From the NCBI GenBank assembly GCA_900549495.1, contig UROL01000120.1, positions 1 through 6,063 on the forward strand: DNA of 6,063 nucleotides, given 5' to 3'. A program made the position numbers and the translations under genes. Within the stretch, counting starts at the first letter, position 1. Every line of letters begins with the position of its first letter. Source of the DNA: an uncultured Eubacteriales bacterium (GTDB lineage: Bacteria; Bacillota; Clostridia; Oscillospirales; Oscillospiraceae). A model generated the notes under the pieces. The model saw nothing but the letters and a program-made list of their open reading frames with translations, made no database searches and was not told the origin of the DNA. Positions 5,733 to 6,063 of the stretch are shown here, piece by piece.

Positions 5733-6017
5733 TTACCGGACGTATTCAATAACGACACAGCGGTTGGGCTCCACACCGGTGGAATGGGTGGTGATATTGT
5801 CCATATCCTGCAAAGCAGCGTGGATAACATGGCGCTCATAGGCGTTCATGGGCTCCAGGGTGGTGCGGCGGCGCATTTTCAGCACCTGCTGGGCCTTCTT
5901 CACCGCATAGCGGCGCAGGCTCTCTTCCCGCTTCTCCCGGTAGCTTTCGGCATCCACATTGATGCGGATGTGGCCCTCCACCCCACGGTTGATGGAGTAG
6001 TTGGTCAGGTGCTGAAT
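5733..6017 (-). CDS. khpB: RNA-binding protein KhpB (Jag), C-terminal fragment
   Basis: The last 94 residues of a KH-R3H RNA-binding protein; the genomic 5' part is lost at the contig end. It opens with the end of a KH-II domain (IQHLTNYSINRG) and continues into the R3H domain: YREKREESLRRYA, then VLEPMN-type TLEPMNAYERHVIH, in which R-x3-H is the R3H motif, then the conserved ALQDMDNITTHSTGVEPNRCVVIEY end. KhpB pairs with KhpA to bind many RNAs and influences cell elongation and division in Gram-positive bacteria. The first genomic codon is ATT (6015-6017). The reading frame appears to extend to a GTG at 6030-6032, but those codons (MYKRQ) come from sequencing adapter. The gene converges on the HAD gene. 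Family N-terminal Jag and most of the KH domain, more than 100 residues, are missing. Confidence 0.93.
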   Translation of the reverse strand: MQHLTNYSINRGVEGHIRINVDAESYREKREESLRRYAVKKAQQVLKMRRRTTLEPMNAYERHVIHAALQDMDNITTHSTGVEPNRCVVIEYVR

Positions 6018-6063
6018 CTGTCTCTTATACACATCTCCGAGCCCACGAGACCGAGGCTGATCT
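6018..6063. other. Illumina Nextera adapter and i7 index left in the assembly (artefact)
   Basis: CTGTCTCTTATACACATCT (6018-6036) is the Tn5 mosaic end as read into the adapter. CCGAGCCCACGAGAC (6037-6051) is the Nextera read-2 tail. CGAGGCTG (6052-6059) matches the i7 index commonly named N710. ATCT (6060-6063) is the beginning of the P7 sequence. The order is exactly that of read-through into the library adapter. This segment is not genomic. Confidence 0.98.

Noticed and set aside
6018..6036. Possible transposon end (Tn5 mosaic end) as a natural mobile element
   Set aside because: It is followed by the Nextera read-2 tail, an index and P7 bases in library order, so it is a sequencing adapter, not an insertion.

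Overview
The window looks like one end-to-end metagenomic or draft-assembly contig from a GC-rich, anaerobic, low-GC-lineage (Firmicutes/Bacillota) bacterium, most likely a Clostridia relative of the Oscillospirales/Ruminococcaceae type. This rests on protein flavour (clostridial rubrerythrin, Firmicutes-type TrmB, MnmG and KhpB), strong GGAGG ribosome binding sites and canonical sigma-A promoters. The taxonomy is inference; no 16S sequence is present.

Layout. Positions 1-300 hold no protein gene. On the minus strand they carry two tandem near-consensus promoters with A-tract upstream elements, followed by a leader with a boxA-like sequence. This is what the front of a ribosomal RNA operon looks like, and the operon would run out of the left edge. 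Divergently, a plus-strand promoter (338-366) drives rubrerythrin (423-965), a peroxide-reducing diiron protein, which ends at a strong terminator (997-1038). A perfect-consensus promoter (TTGACA, 17 bp, TATAAT; 1051-1079) starts a two-gene tRNA-modification operon: trmB (m7G46 methyltransferase) and mnmG (U34 wobble modification), coupled by an ATGA overlap. A ~163-bp imperfect palindromic element with 20-bp terminal inverted repeats and flanking TA dinucleotides, a MITE candidate, sits exactly on the mnmG stop codon. After it come an M14 zinc peptidase of the gamma-D-glutamyl-diaminopimelate type (3904-4836) and a Cof-type HAD phosphatase (4867-5652), spaced 30 bp and probably co-transcribed. 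A strong hairpin (5687-5724) separates these from a convergent minus-strand gene, the C-terminal part of khpB (jag), an RNA-binding protein.

The right end is not genomic. From 6018 to 6063 the sequence is the Illumina Nextera read-2 adapter, an i7 index (CGAGGCTG) and the first bases of P7. It adds a false N-terminus (MYKRQ) to the khpB reading frame.

Taken together, most genes are housekeeping (translation quality, cell wall turnover, oxygen defence). I see no undescribed defence or mobile system. The most interesting items are the MITE-like element in the mnmG stop codon, the tandem rRNA promoters, the rearranged khpB/mnmG neighbourhood and the adapter artefact.
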